Of a DNA stretch of 62,875 nt, positions 26,475-36,100 are shown in pieces. The notes below the pieces were generated by a model. It had not been told where the DNA came from. It did no database searches and was given only the letters and a program-made list of their open reading frames with translations. A program made the position numbers and the translations under genes. How positions within the stretch are numbered: the first letter of the stretch is position 1; each line of letters opens with the position of its first letter. This DNA is from Anaerofilum faecale (GTDB lineage Bacteria > Bacillota > Clostridia > Oscillospirales > Ruminococcaceae). Where the stretch lies: positions 1 through 62,875 of the forward strand of contig DXFV01000002.1 in NCBI GenBank assembly GCA_019114265.1. The letters are read 5' to 3'.

Positions 26475-26783
26475 ACAAAAAACCTCCTTGCAGGTCGTTC
26501 CCCGAACGGGGAAAAGAAAAACGCTCCATCCCACACGAATATGCGGGATGAAGCGTATAAAAAGCTCCACGGTTCCACCCGGATTGCGCGCCCGGCGGGG
26601 CGCACCTCTCGACGCCGGTGATAACGGCCCGGCAGGCCCGGCAGGGGTTCGCCCCCGCTGCTCGGCGGTGGTAGGCGGCGCCGTCGCACAAGGCCGCTCG
26701 CAGCAAAAATGCGGCCCTCTCTGGGTGTGTGGTGCGGCGCGGCTGTTTGTCCGCGTCTGCGCGTTTGCAGGATGAAGTTTGTA
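26475..26783 (-). promoter_or_regulatory. T-box leader of thrS (Thr-responsive)
   Basis: On the minus strand the conserved T-box GGGTGGAACCGTGG lies near 26568-26581. It is followed by a terminator: arms CGCTTCATCCC and GGGATGGAGCG, then TTTTTCTTTT. A Stem I region with a CTACCACC segment could present ACC (Thr) as specifier; this part is less certain. The arrangement matches the asnS leader in this window. Confidence 0.88.
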
Positions 26784-26789
26784 TCTTTT

Positions 26790-26818
26790 ATCATACACGC
26801 CGCGGACGGCAAAGTCAA
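26790..26818 (-). promoter_or_regulatory. Promoter of the thrS T-box transcript
   Basis: On the minus strand TTGACT (26813-26818), 17 bases, TATGAT (26790-26795). Confidence 0.8.
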
Positions 26819-26860
26819 CCCGTGTATTTGCCGCTTTTTTTGGTTGAAAGTAACAAAATC

Positions 26861-26967
26861 TTGACAGGCGGGCCGTGTTTGCCTTAAAATAGAAAACAGA
26901 ATAAATTCGGCACCGGCAATTTGCAGCAGCCTGTGAGACCATACGGGGCGCAAAGCCCGTTTTTTTT
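26861..26967 (+). promoter_or_regulatory. rny promoter and terminator-like leader hairpin
   Basis: TTGACA (26861-26866), 18 bases, TAAAAT (26885-26890). About 50 bases into the leader a small hairpin (ACGGGGC / GCCCGT, 26943-26959) is followed by eight T residues (26960-26967). That is the form of an intrinsic terminator placed ahead of rny, so part of the transcription may stop here. Confidence 0.6.
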
Positions 26968-27054
26968 ATGGAAAAACCGCGTCTGCGCAAAAGAAACCGG
27001 TTCGCGTTTATCGCATACCCCAACGAAATGACAACGAGTGAAGGAGTGACCAAC

Positions 27055-28608
27055 ATGCCTATTTGGGCAACGATACTCATCGCGTTGATCGCCGCCGCTC
27101 TTTCCGCCGCCGCCTTTTTCTATTTTGGTCAGCAGCACCGCCGCAAGACGGCCGAGGCCAAGATCGGCAGCGCGGAGGAAGAAGCCGTGCGCATCGTCAA
27201 CGACGCGGTGAAAAGCGCCGAGCAGAAGCGCAAGGAGACCCTGGTGGAGGCCAAGGACGAGGTGTTCCGCCTGAAAGCCGAGGCCGACAAGGAGATCAAA
27301 GACCGCCGCAGCGAGCTGGGCCGCCAGGAGCGCCGCCTGGACCAGAAGGAAGAGGCGCTGGAGCGCAAGATCCAGAACGCCGAGCAGAAGGAAGAGGAGC
27401 TGCGCAAGCGCAGCGAGCTGGTGGAGGCCCGCCTGGACGAGCTGGAGCAGATGAAGGCGCGCCAGCTGGAAAAGCTGGAAGCCATCGCGGCGCTGTCGCA
27501 GGAGGACGCCAAGCATCTGCTGCTCAGCCGCGTGGACGAGCAGCTGGTGCACGAGAAGGCGATGCGCATGGCCGCCTTCGAGGCCCAGACCAAGGATGAG
27601 GCCGACCAGATGGCCCGCGAGCTGATCAGCCAGGCGCTGGCACGCTGCGCGGCCGACCATTCCAGCGAGGCCACCGTGACGGTGGTGCCGCTGCCCAGCG
27701 ACGAGATGAAAGGCCGCATCATCGGCCGTGAGGGCCGCAACATCCGCGCGCTGGAGACCGCCACCGGCGTGGAGCTCATCATCGACGACACCCCCGAAGC
27801 CATCACCCTGTCCAGCTTCGACCAGGTGCGCCGCGAGGTGGCGCGCATGGCGCTGGAGCGTCTGATTACCGACGGCCGCATCCATCCCGCCCGCATCGAG
27901 GAGACGGTGGACAAGTGCCGCCGCGAGCTGGAGCTGACCATGAAGCGGGAAGGCGAGCGCGCCGTGATGGACGTGGGCGTGCACGGCATCCACCCCGACG
28001 TGGTGAAGCTGCTGGGCCGTCTGCGCTTCCGCACCAGCTATGGCCAGAACGTGCTGAACCACTCGCTGGAGGTGGCCTACCTGTCCGGCATCATGGCCGC
28101 CGAGCTGGGCCTGAACGTGCAACAGGCACGCCGCGCCGGCCTGCTGCACGACATCGGCAAGTCGCTGAACCATGAGATCGAGGGCAGCCACGTGCAGATC
28201 GGCGTGGACATCGCCAAGAAATATAAGGAGAACCCCGCCGTCATCCACGCCATCGAGGCCCACCACGGCGACGTGGAGCCCAAGACGCCGCTGGCCTTCG
28301 TGGTCATGGCCGCCGACGCCATCAGCGCCGCCCGCCCGGGCGCCCGCCGCGAGAACCTGGAGAGCTATATCAAGCGGCTGGAGAACCTGGAAGAGATCAG
28401 CTGCAGCTTTGAGGGCGTCGAGACCGCCTTCGCCGTGCAGGCCGGCCGCGAGGTCCGCATCATGGTGAAGCCCGAGGTCATCAACGACGACCAGCTGATC
28501 CTGCTGGCGCATGCCATCACCCGCAAGATCGAGGAGGAGCTGGACTATCCCGGCCAGATCAAGGTGAACGTCATCCGCGAAAACCGCGCGGTGGAGTACG
28601 CCAAGTGA
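27055..28608 (+). CDS. rny: Ribonuclease Y
   Basis: A 517-residue membrane-anchored endoribonuclease that starts mRNA decay in Firmicutes. One transmembrane helix (about residues 5-25) is followed by a long charged coiled coil (about 30-190), a KH RNA-binding domain around 210-270 (GRIIGREGRNIRALE from residue 220) and an HD metal-dependent catalytic domain with His365-Asp366 in HDIGKS. Length is standard (~520). The start at 27055 follows AAGGAG; the upstream in-frame extension lacks support. It is transcribed alone between its promoter/leader and a strong terminator. Confidence 0.96.
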   Translation: MPIWATILIALIAAALSAAAFFYFGQQHRRKTAEAKIGSAEEEAVRIVNDAVKSAEQKRKETLVEAKDEVFRLKAEADKEIKDRRSELGRQERRLDQKEEALERKIQNAEQKEEELRKRSELVEARLDELEQMKARQLEKLEAIAALSQEDAKHLLLSRVDEQLVHEKAMRMAAFEAQTKDEADQMARELISQALARCAADHSSEATVTVVPLPSDEMKGRIIGREGRNIRALETATGVELIIDDTPEAITLSSFDQVRREVARMALERLITDGRIHPARIEETVDKCRRELELTMKREGERAVMDVGVHGIHPDVVKLLGRLRFRTSYGQNVLNHSLEVAYLSGIMAAELGLNVQQARRAGLLHDIGKSLNHEIEGSHVQIGVDIAKKYKENPAVIHAIEAHHGDVEPKTPLAFVVMAADAISAARPGARRENLESYIKRLENLEEISCSFEGVETAFAVQAGREVRIMVKPEVINDDQLILLAHAITRKIEEELDYPGQIKVNVIRENRAVEYAK

Positions 28609-28640
28609 TGCTTCTCGTAAAATAGTATTATGCATATCCG

Positions 28641-28679
28641 CCCCCGGCGGCAGAAAAGGTTCTGCTGCCGGGGGTTTTT
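28641..28679 (+). terminator. Intrinsic terminator of rny
   Basis: Long perfect arms CCCCCGGCGGCAGAA and TTCTGCTGCCGGGGG around AAGG, followed by TTTTT. Confidence 0.9.
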
Positions 28680-28724
28680 GCGCGCAGGAAGCGCTGCTTG
28701 TGCAATTTGAGAGACAAAATTGTG

Positions 28725-28866
28725 AAAAGTTTGTGCGGGTTTTGAAAGAAAGTATTAGAGCGTAAAAATGTGTGGGTTTGAAAGACAGAAGAAAATGGCA
28801 GGGCGTAAAAAAGTATAAAAAGACAACAAATCCTGCCTTTACCTTTTGGGGGCGGGTGCGTATGAT
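28725..28866 (+). promoter_or_regulatory. Promoter region of the giant surface-protein operon
   Basis: TTTACC (28838-28843), 17 bases, TATGAT (28861-28866), about 30 bases before the start at 28899. Upstream, between about 28725 and 28815, there is an imperfect direct repeat: GTG(C/T)GGGTTT(T)GAAAGA followed by GCGTAAAAA appears twice about 38-44 bases apart. Repeats of this kind could bind a regulator (inference). Confidence 0.55.
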
Positions 28867-28898
28867 AATGAACAATCATACAAAAAAGGAGGATTCTC

Positions 28899-31800
28899 AT
28901 GCACAGCAAACCCCATACCCCGGGCAGCCGGGTGCTGGCGGTGCTGTTGGCGCTGACCATGCTGCTGAGCGCAAGCTCGCTGACGGTTCTGGCGCAGGAC
29001 GCGGACGCGGCGTCGTCCCCGTCGTCCAGCCAGGCACAGAGCGAGCCGGACAGCAGCCAGCCGACCGCACAGCCGGACCCGACACCCGAACAAACCGCAC
29101 AGCCCTCGGCTGCTCCCACCCAGGAGCCGGCCGCAGAGGAGACCCCCGCCCCCACAGGCGAGTTTCCCACCGACGGACTGAAAACGGTGGAAAAAGTGCC
29201 TCTGGAGGAGATCGTGAACGACACCCAGAGCCCCGGCAACACCACCTATTATGTGGATGTTGAGAACGGCAGCGACAGCAACACCGGCATCTCTCCGGAC
29301 AGCGCCTGGCAGACCCTGGACAAGGTGAACAGCTTCACCTTCGCGCCCGGCGACACCATCCGCCTGAAATCCGGCTGCAGCTGGAACGGCGTGCTGGCGC
29401 CCAAGGGCAACGGCGCCGAGGGAAATCCCATCACCATCTCGTCCTACGGCGAGGGCAGCCGCCCCATCATCAACGGCGGCGGCACCAGCGGCCCGGCCAT
29501 CACCGGCGCAGTGCTGATCTACAACCAGGAATACTGGGAGATCGAGAACCTCGAAGTGACCAACCTCGAGCCCACCGACAAGCCCGGCGAGACGATGGAC
29601 AGCGGCACCGCCGTGCGCGCCGGCATCCTGATCTACTCCTCCATCCAGGACCGCGTGCTGAAGCATGTGCGTGTGCGCAACTGCTATGTGCACGACGTCA
29701 ACTCGAACTATAAAGGCGGCAAGACCTCCGGCGGCATCATCGTCATGGGCCACTACATGGACATCGACGGCAATGTCGTCACCATCGACGACGAGGGCAA
29801 TCTCACCCCCCACGCGATGGGCCGCGCCGCCTTTGAGGATGTCATCATCGAGAACAACTACGTCAAGAACGTGGCCATCGAGGGCATCCGCAACAAGTGC
29901 AACACCAACATCAACTCGGACGGCTGGGGCCGCAACGAGTTTTTGAAAAACTATAAGAACGTCATCATCCGCAACAACTACATCGAGGACGTTGTGGGCG
30001 ACGGCATCGTGCTGACCGAAGTGAAGGGCGGCGCGGTGGAAGGCAACATCGTCAAGAACTCCTGCGGCTTCGACCGCGGCAACGTCAACTACGCCCAGTG
30101 CTGGACCATGTTCGCCGACGACGTGGTGGTGCAGTACAACGAAGTGTACGGCAACCGCTACGGCTACGACGACGGCGAGGCGTTCGACTCCGACATGAAG
30201 AACGAGCGCAACGTCTTCCAGTACAACCTCAGCCACGACAACGGCGGCGGCGTGTGCCTGTTCATGTCCAGCCAGACGGACACCACCTTCCGCTACAACG
30301 TCAGCATCAACGACGGCGCGGGCACCTACCCGAACGGAAGCAAGATGCGTCAGCAGACGTTCCACTACGACAGCACCTCTTCCGACGGCCCCAACGTGCC
30401 CAAGATCTACAACAACACCATCTATGTCAGCGGGGAGGACAACTCCACCGTCCTGTTCGGCGGCAAGAGCGCCCGCACCTGCTTCATCAACTTCAAAAAC
30501 AACATCGTGCTGGCTGAAAACGGCGCCAACGTCACCTTCAGCCACGACGACAGCACCATCCACGCCGACAGCGTGGTGGAGAACAACTGCTTCTGGCCCG
30601 CCTCCATCGCCGACAGCAACGGCATGACCGGCGAAGCGCTGGCCGAAAAAGGCAACATCTTTGCCGACCCGATGCTGGCAGACCCCGCCGCCGGCCTGGA
30701 CTACACCAGCTTCAGCCTGCCGGTGGAGGAGATGGACAAGCTGCCCACCCTGGCGCGTGAGCGCGTGGTGGAGCTGAGCCGTCCGTATCAGCTGCAGGAA
30801 GGCTCTCCCTGCATCCGCGCCGGTCAGATGATCGCAGGCGCCCCCGAGACCGACCTCTTCGGCAACCCGGTGGCCGGCCTTGTGGACATCGGCGCCCATG
30901 AATTCTCCACCACTCCCGAGACCGGCGCCATCGTTCGTCCGGTGACGGTGGCCACGCTGGTGGGCAAGCTGCCCGTCCTGCCCGACACCGTCGAGGCCGA
31001 GATCGACGGCAGCACCTACACCTTCGCGGTGGAATGGGAGGAGATCACCCCCGACCAGGTGGCCGAGGAAGGCACCCTGCAGGTCCAGGGCACCGTGAAC
31101 GGCGTGGCCCAGCCCGCCGAAGCCACCGTGTATGTGGTGTCCAGCCCGTCCAAGCCCATCGAGGTGGAGCCGGTCACCACCCGCGCCGGCCAGTACCCGG
31201 CCCTGCCCGCCACCGTGACCGCCCAGTTTGAAAACGAGGTCGCGCTGGAGCTGCCGGTGGAATGGGAGATCCTCTCCGCCGACCAGTTCACCAAAGCGGG
31301 CACCTACACCGTGAAGGGCAAGGTGAAGGATCTGGAACAGGGCGGCGACGTCACGGTGAAGGTGACGGTCACCGGTTCTGTGGATCCCACCGCCGAGACG
31401 GTGGTCAGCGTCACCACCGGCGACACCTACATCCAGGAAAGCCCCGCAACCACCAACTACAACGGCAAGCGGATGGAAGTTAAGCTGGCCAGCCCCGGCT
31501 ATCACCGCCGCGCGCTGATGCAGTTTGACCTGTCCGGCCTGACCGAGGAGCAGATCGCATCCGCCCAGAAGATCGAGCTGCGCCTGTACGGCGTCTGGGC
31601 GCAGGAGGACGGCAAGTGGAACCCCGGCACCGGCGCCGACACCACCCGCTGGGTGGACCTGTACGGCATCTCGGCCGACTGGGACGAGAGCAAGGTGAAC
31701 TGGAGCACTCAGCCTGCGCTGGGCGAGAACATCCTCAAGGAGTTCCCGCTGGTGAACCGCGACATCGACCAGAAAAATTTCACCCTGGACGTCACCGACT

Positions 31801-33131
31801 ATGTCCACGCGCAGGGCGCCGACAAGCTGGGCATCCTGCTGGGCATCTTCAGCTACGGTGAATACGGCGACGCCGACAACAACGGCTTTGCTGTGGCCTC
31901 CAAAGAGAGCGCCGGCACCAACGAGGAGCAGAAGCCCGCTCTGGTGCTGAGCTATACCTATCTGGAAAGCATCGTTCCGGTGGAGCTGGAAGTTCCCGCC
32001 GGGGAAGAAGCACAGCTGCCCGAGACCGTCACCGTGCGCCTGTCGGACGGCAGCGAGGAGCAGCGTGCCGTGGTGTGGGATAGCTTCCAGCTTCCCGCCG
32101 AGGGCGAGAGCGTGCAGGTGCGCGGCGCCGTAGAGGGCACCGCCATGCCGGCTGTGGCCGAGATCACCGTCACCGCTCCGCTGCCCGAGATCACCGCCGT
32201 GGCCCCCATCGAGCCGCTGCGCGCGATGCTGGGCACCCCCGAGGACCAGCTGGGCCTTCCCGCCACCGCCACCGCCACCCTGGACAACGGCCAGACCGTG
32301 GAGCTGCCGGTGGGCTACTGGTTCCCCGAACCCGCCTATGACCCCTATGTGGAGCAGACCTATACCTGGGTGGGCTATTTCGACCTGGAAAACAGCGAGA
32401 TCAAGGTGAACAACAGCGCCGACCTGCACCCCTCTGTGCAGACACAGCTGATGTGGCAGCCGAACAAGAGCATCCTGCAGGAAGCCATCGCCGCCGCTGA
32501 GGCCGCCACGGTTTCGGGCGAGGTGAACACCACCATCGTCAGCGTGCAGAAGGAGTTCGCCGCCGCCTACCAGGCCGCCCTGAAGGCGATGAACGACGAG
32601 ATGGCCACGGTGGAAGAGGTGCAGGCCGCCTACAACGGCCAGCAGATCGCCCTGTGGAAGCTGGGCTACACCGCCGCCGACAAGACCACCCTGAATGAAC
32701 TCATCAAACGGGCCGACGAGCTCGACCTCGGCATCTACACCGACGAGAGCGCCGCGGCAGTGACCGCCGCCCTGGAGAGTGCCAAAGCGCTGCAGGCCGA
32801 CGGCGAGCTGAGCGTGGCCGACCAGCCCGCGGTGGATGAAGCCGCCGCCGCCCTGAAGGCCGCCCTGGAGGCGCTGGAGGAAAAGGACCCCGCCACCCCC
32901 ACCCCGAATCCCACGGAGAAGCCCACTCCGGAGCCCACCCAGCCGCCCGTTCCCACCCCGGATCCCGATCCCAGTGCTGTCCCGTCGCCCACGTCCACCC
33001 CGGACACCGGTGATGCCGGACAGATCCCCGCCACCGGCGACAGCGTCGCCGTCACCGCGCTGGCAGTGCTGCTGGCGGCGGCTCTGGCAGGAGTATGCGG
33101 CTGTGTGATCCTGAAAAAGCGCAAACAGTAA
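28899..33131 (+). CDS. Sortase-anchored beta-helix surface protein with Ig-like, DNRLRE and FIVAR modules
   Basis: A 1410-residue exported protein. A signal peptide (residues 1-32) and a Ser/Pro/Thr/Gln linker (35-90) lead into a right-handed parallel beta-helix (about 115-665; YYVDVENGSDSNTGISPDSAWQT and repeated NNY(I/V)(E/K) rungs such as VIIRNNYIEDV). This fold is typical of polysaccharide lyases and glycan-binding proteins. Then come bacterial Ig-like domains (about 680-830), a DNRLRE-type beta-sandwich (about 830-1015), another Ig-like domain (1020-1095), helical FIVAR-like repeats (about 1190-1327), a Pro/Thr-rich wall spacer, and a sortase signal IPATGD at 1376 with hydrophobic helix and KKRKQ tail. 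It begins a two-gene operon, 16 bases before the PL8 gene. Whether the helix is catalytic is not established. Confidence 0.85.
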   Translation: MHSKPHTPGSRVLAVLLALTMLLSASSLTVLAQDADAASSPSSSQAQSEPDSSQPTAQPDPTPEQTAQPSAAPTQEPAAEETPAPTGEFPTDGLKTVEKVPLEEIVNDTQSPGNTTYYVDVENGSDSNTGISPDSAWQTLDKVNSFTFAPGDTIRLKSGCSWNGVLAPKGNGAEGNPITISSYGEGSRPIINGGGTSGPAITGAVLIYNQEYWEIENLEVTNLEPTDKPGETMDSGTAVRAGILIYSSIQDRVLKHVRVRNCYVHDVNSNYKGGKTSGGIIVMGHYMDIDGNVVTIDDEGNLTPHAMGRAAFEDVIIENNYVKNVAIEGIRNKCNTNINSDGWGRNEFLKNYKNVIIRNNYIEDVVGDGIVLTEVKGGAVEGNIVKNSCGFDRGNVNYAQCWTMFADDVVVQYNEVYGNRYGYDDGEAFDSDMKNERNVFQYNLSHDNGGGVCLFMSSQTDTTFRYNVSINDGAGTYPNGSKMRQQTFHYDSTSSDGPNVPKIYNNTIYVSGEDNSTVLFGGKSARTCFINFKNNIVLAENGANVTFSHDDSTIHADSVVENNCFWPASIADSNGMTGEALAEKGNIFADPMLADPAAGLDYTSFSLPVEEMDKLPTLARERVVELSRPYQLQEGSPCIRAGQMIAGAPETDLFGNPVAGLVDIGAHEFSTTPETGAIVRPVTVATLVGKLPVLPDTVEAEIDGSTYTFAVEWEEITPDQVAEEGTLQVQGTVNGVAQPAEATVYVVSSPSKPIEVEPVTTRAGQYPALPATVTAQFENEVALELPVEWEILSADQFTKAGTYTVKGKVKDLEQGGDVTVKVTVTGSVDPTAETVVSVTTGDTYIQESPATTNYNGKRMEVKLASPGYHRRALMQFDLSGLTEEQIASAQKIELRLYGVWAQEDGKWNPGTGADTTRWVDLYGISADWDESKVNWSTQPALGENILKEFPLVNRDIDQKNFTLDVTDYVHAQGADKLGILLGIFSYGEYGDADNNGFAVASKESAGTNEEQKPALVLSYTYLESIVPVELEVPAGEEAQLPETVTVRLSDGSEEQRAVVWDSFQLPAEGESVQVRGAVEGTAMPAVAEITVTAPLPEITAVAPIEPLRAMLGTPEDQLGLPATATATLDNGQTVELPVGYWFPEPAYDPYVEQTYTWVGYFDLENSEIKVNNSADLHPSVQTQLMWQPNKSILQEAIAAAEAATVSGEVNTTIVSVQKEFAAAYQAALKAMNDEMATVEEVQAAYNGQQIALWKLGYTAADKTTLNELIKRADELDLGIYTDESAAAVTAALESAKALQADGELSVADQPAVDEAAAALKAALEALEEKDPATPTPNPTEKPTPEPTQPPVPTPDPDPSAVPSPTSTPDTGDAGQIPATGDSVAVTALAVLLAAALAGVCGCVILKKRKQ

Positions 33132-33147
33132 GGAGGAAGCATACCGA

Positions 33148-36100
33148 ATGAAACGCAAACAATGGGCCAGTCTTGTGCTGGCCGCAGCGATGGCGGTGTC
33201 GGTGATCGCGTCCCCGCTGTCGGCCCTGGCCGCCGCCCGGCCGCAGCCGCTGAAGGAGCCGGCTGCCGCCGGTCTGAACGACGGGCTGGTGCTGTACAGC
33301 AGTTTCGACGACGAGACCGCCGCCGACCTTTCGGGCAGCGGCAACAACGGCACGCTGGTGGGCGACCTGCAGTTCGCCGAGGGCGTGCGCGGCAAGGCGC
33401 TTCTGATCGAAGGCCAGAACGTTGCCGCCAGCGACGACAAGCAGGGCGACCGCTATGTGGACTACGGCAAGAACATCCAGTTCGGCACCGAAGATTTTTC
33501 CATCTCGCTGTGGTATAAGGCCACCGGCGAGTCCAGCAACAGCGCCCTCATCAGCAACAAGAACTACAAGAGCGGCGCGAACACCGGCTTTGCCATCGGC
33601 CGCTTCGGCAACGGCATCAACCTGAACACCGCCGCCAACAACACCCGCGGCGAGCTGACGGCCGGCAGCGAGGAGCTGCTGCAGTCCACCATCGACGGCC
33701 AGTGGCATCACGTTGTGATGAGCGCCGACCGCGACGGCCAGCTGTGCGGCTATGTGGACGGCCAGCCCACCTCCCAGAAGGACATCTCCGCCCTTGCCCA
33801 ATACAGCATGGACGCGGGCTATCCGCTGGTGGTGGGTGCCTCCGGCAGCTACTGCAACGGCGCCGACAACGGCCTGATCGACGAGGTGCGCGTGTACAAG
33901 CGCGCCGTGTCGGCCGAGGAGGCCGCCGCCCTCTACGAGCAGGACAAGCCCAAGGCGGACCTGGAAAGCGGCCTTGTGCTGTATGCCAGCTTTGACGAGG
34001 GCAATGCCGCCGATGAGTCCGGCAACGGCCACGACGGTGCGCTCACCGGCAGCCCGGCCTTTGTGGACGGCGTGCGCGGCAAGGCTATTTCGCTGGACAA
34101 CGGCAGTGTGGCCGGCAGCTCCAGCGCCCAGGCGGTGCAGTATGTCGATTTCGGCACCGGCCTGAACAGCCTGCTGGGCGGCGCTGACTTTACTCTCTCG
34201 ATGTGGGTAAAGACCAGCGGCAACGGCTCCAACAACGGCACCATCCTGTCCAACAAGGACTATGCCAGCGGCAACAACATCGGCTTGGCCATCGGCAACT
34301 ACAACAATGCCAGCGATGTGGACGTGCGGGTGAACTTCTCTGCCAAGCAGGGCAGCCGCATCGAGAACCGTGGCGTCACTGCCAACGACGACCAGTGGCA
34401 CCAGCTGCTGACCACCTTCGACCGCGACGGCAACATGGTCACCTATCTGGACGGCGAGCAGGTGAAATCCACCTCGATGACCGGCCAGCAGGGCCTGTCC
34501 GTCGACACCAAGCTGCCCCTGATCCTGGGCGCCGACGGCAAAAAGGTGTACGGCATGAGCGGTTGCACCGTGGACGAGCTTCGCATCTACGACCGCGTGC
34601 TGACCACCGCCGACATCGCCGCTCTGTACCGGGAGGAAGGCGTTTCCACCGGCATCGAGCGCCTGCGCACCCAGCTGAACAGCGTGGTGCCCAGCGCCGC
34701 TTTCCCGCAGGAGGACATCGACGCGATGGCCGCTGCTCTGGACGAGTACCAGAAGCAGATCGCGGCCCAGCCGGACAACGCCGCCGCCCTGCTGGAGCAG
34801 GCACAAGAGGAGTTTGCCATGTTCCTGAACGGAAAGACCCCCACCGCCAGCTTCCATCTGGTGAGTGACGTGCACATCAACGGCATCTCCCAGCGGGTGG
34901 ACAACTACACCAAGGCGATGCAGGATATGGCCACCGTGATGGCCGACACCAACATCGGCTTTGTGAACGCCGGCGACTTCACCTCGCAAAGCACCGCCGC
35001 GCAGTACGAATCCTTCTATGAGACCACCGCCGCCCACAACCCGGTGTCGGATGAAAAGACCCTCATCCTGCTGGGCAACCACGACGTGCGCGGCCCCAAC
35101 CAGGACAACTGGAACAAGGACCCCAACCAGGAGAGCCCCTATTGGCAGACCGCCAAAGAGCTGTATCTCACCAACAACGCCCCCTATATGCCCGCCGACG
35201 ACAAGGAGACCCTCTACTACTCCAAGGAGCTGGGCGGCTACACCTTCATCATGCTGAACACCGAGAACGGCCTGAAGGACGCCATGTACATGAGCGACGA
35301 GCAGCTGGCCTGGTTCGAGCAGACGATGAAGGAATGCTATGAAGAAGACCCGACCAAACCCGTTTTCATCATCAGCCACCAGCCCCTGAACAACAGCCAC
35401 TGGATGAGCAACATCCTGGACGGCTTCGACGGCTGGAGCAACGCTTCGGGCACCGGCCCCTACGGCCAGCCCCAGCCCTACAACACCGGCAAGGACGCGG
35501 CCGTGAAAGAAGTTATGGCCAAATACCCGGTGGGCGTGTTCCTGTCGGGCCACATCCACAACCAGCTGGACGTGGCCGAAGTGCAGATGCGCGAATACGG
35601 CACGCTGGTAGACCTGCCCTCCTTCGCCGAGCCCTGCATCGGCATTGCCGATATCGGCACCGGCTATGAAGTGGCGATCTACGACAACGAGATCGTGTTC
35701 CGCGCCCGCAACTTCGTCACCGGCCAGTGGATGCCCCAGTACGACAAGGTCGTAAAGACCCCCACCGTGACGGCGCTGTATCAGCAGGCGCTGGCCCGCC
35801 AGGACGCCGGCCAGAGCAGCCCCGCGCTGGACGCCGCCGTGGAGCAGGCCGCCGCGCTGCTCACCCGCCAGTACGACCAGGAGGGCCTGGCCTGGAACAA
35901 CACCGCCACCCCCGACACCTTCTATTTCCATGAGGATGCCCAGCAGCAGATCGAGCAGGCGCGCGCTGCGCTGGCCGAGGCTTTGGGCCAGCTGCCCACC
36001 GAGGACAAAGAGGTGGAGAGCGCCCAGGACATCTATCTGCAGGCAGGCACCCAGATCGACAAACCCACCAGCGAGTACGGCGACGGCACCGCCTACAACG

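Noticed and set aside
26968..27054. Extension of RNase Y to an upstream ATG at 26968
   Set aside because: No ribosome site there, and the extra 29 residues precede the normal membrane-helix start; 27055 has AAGGAG.
28839..33440. A minus-strand frame of over 1500 codons opposite the beta-helix gene
   Set aside because: Same composition artefact; low-complexity Gly/Val/His content and no start signal.
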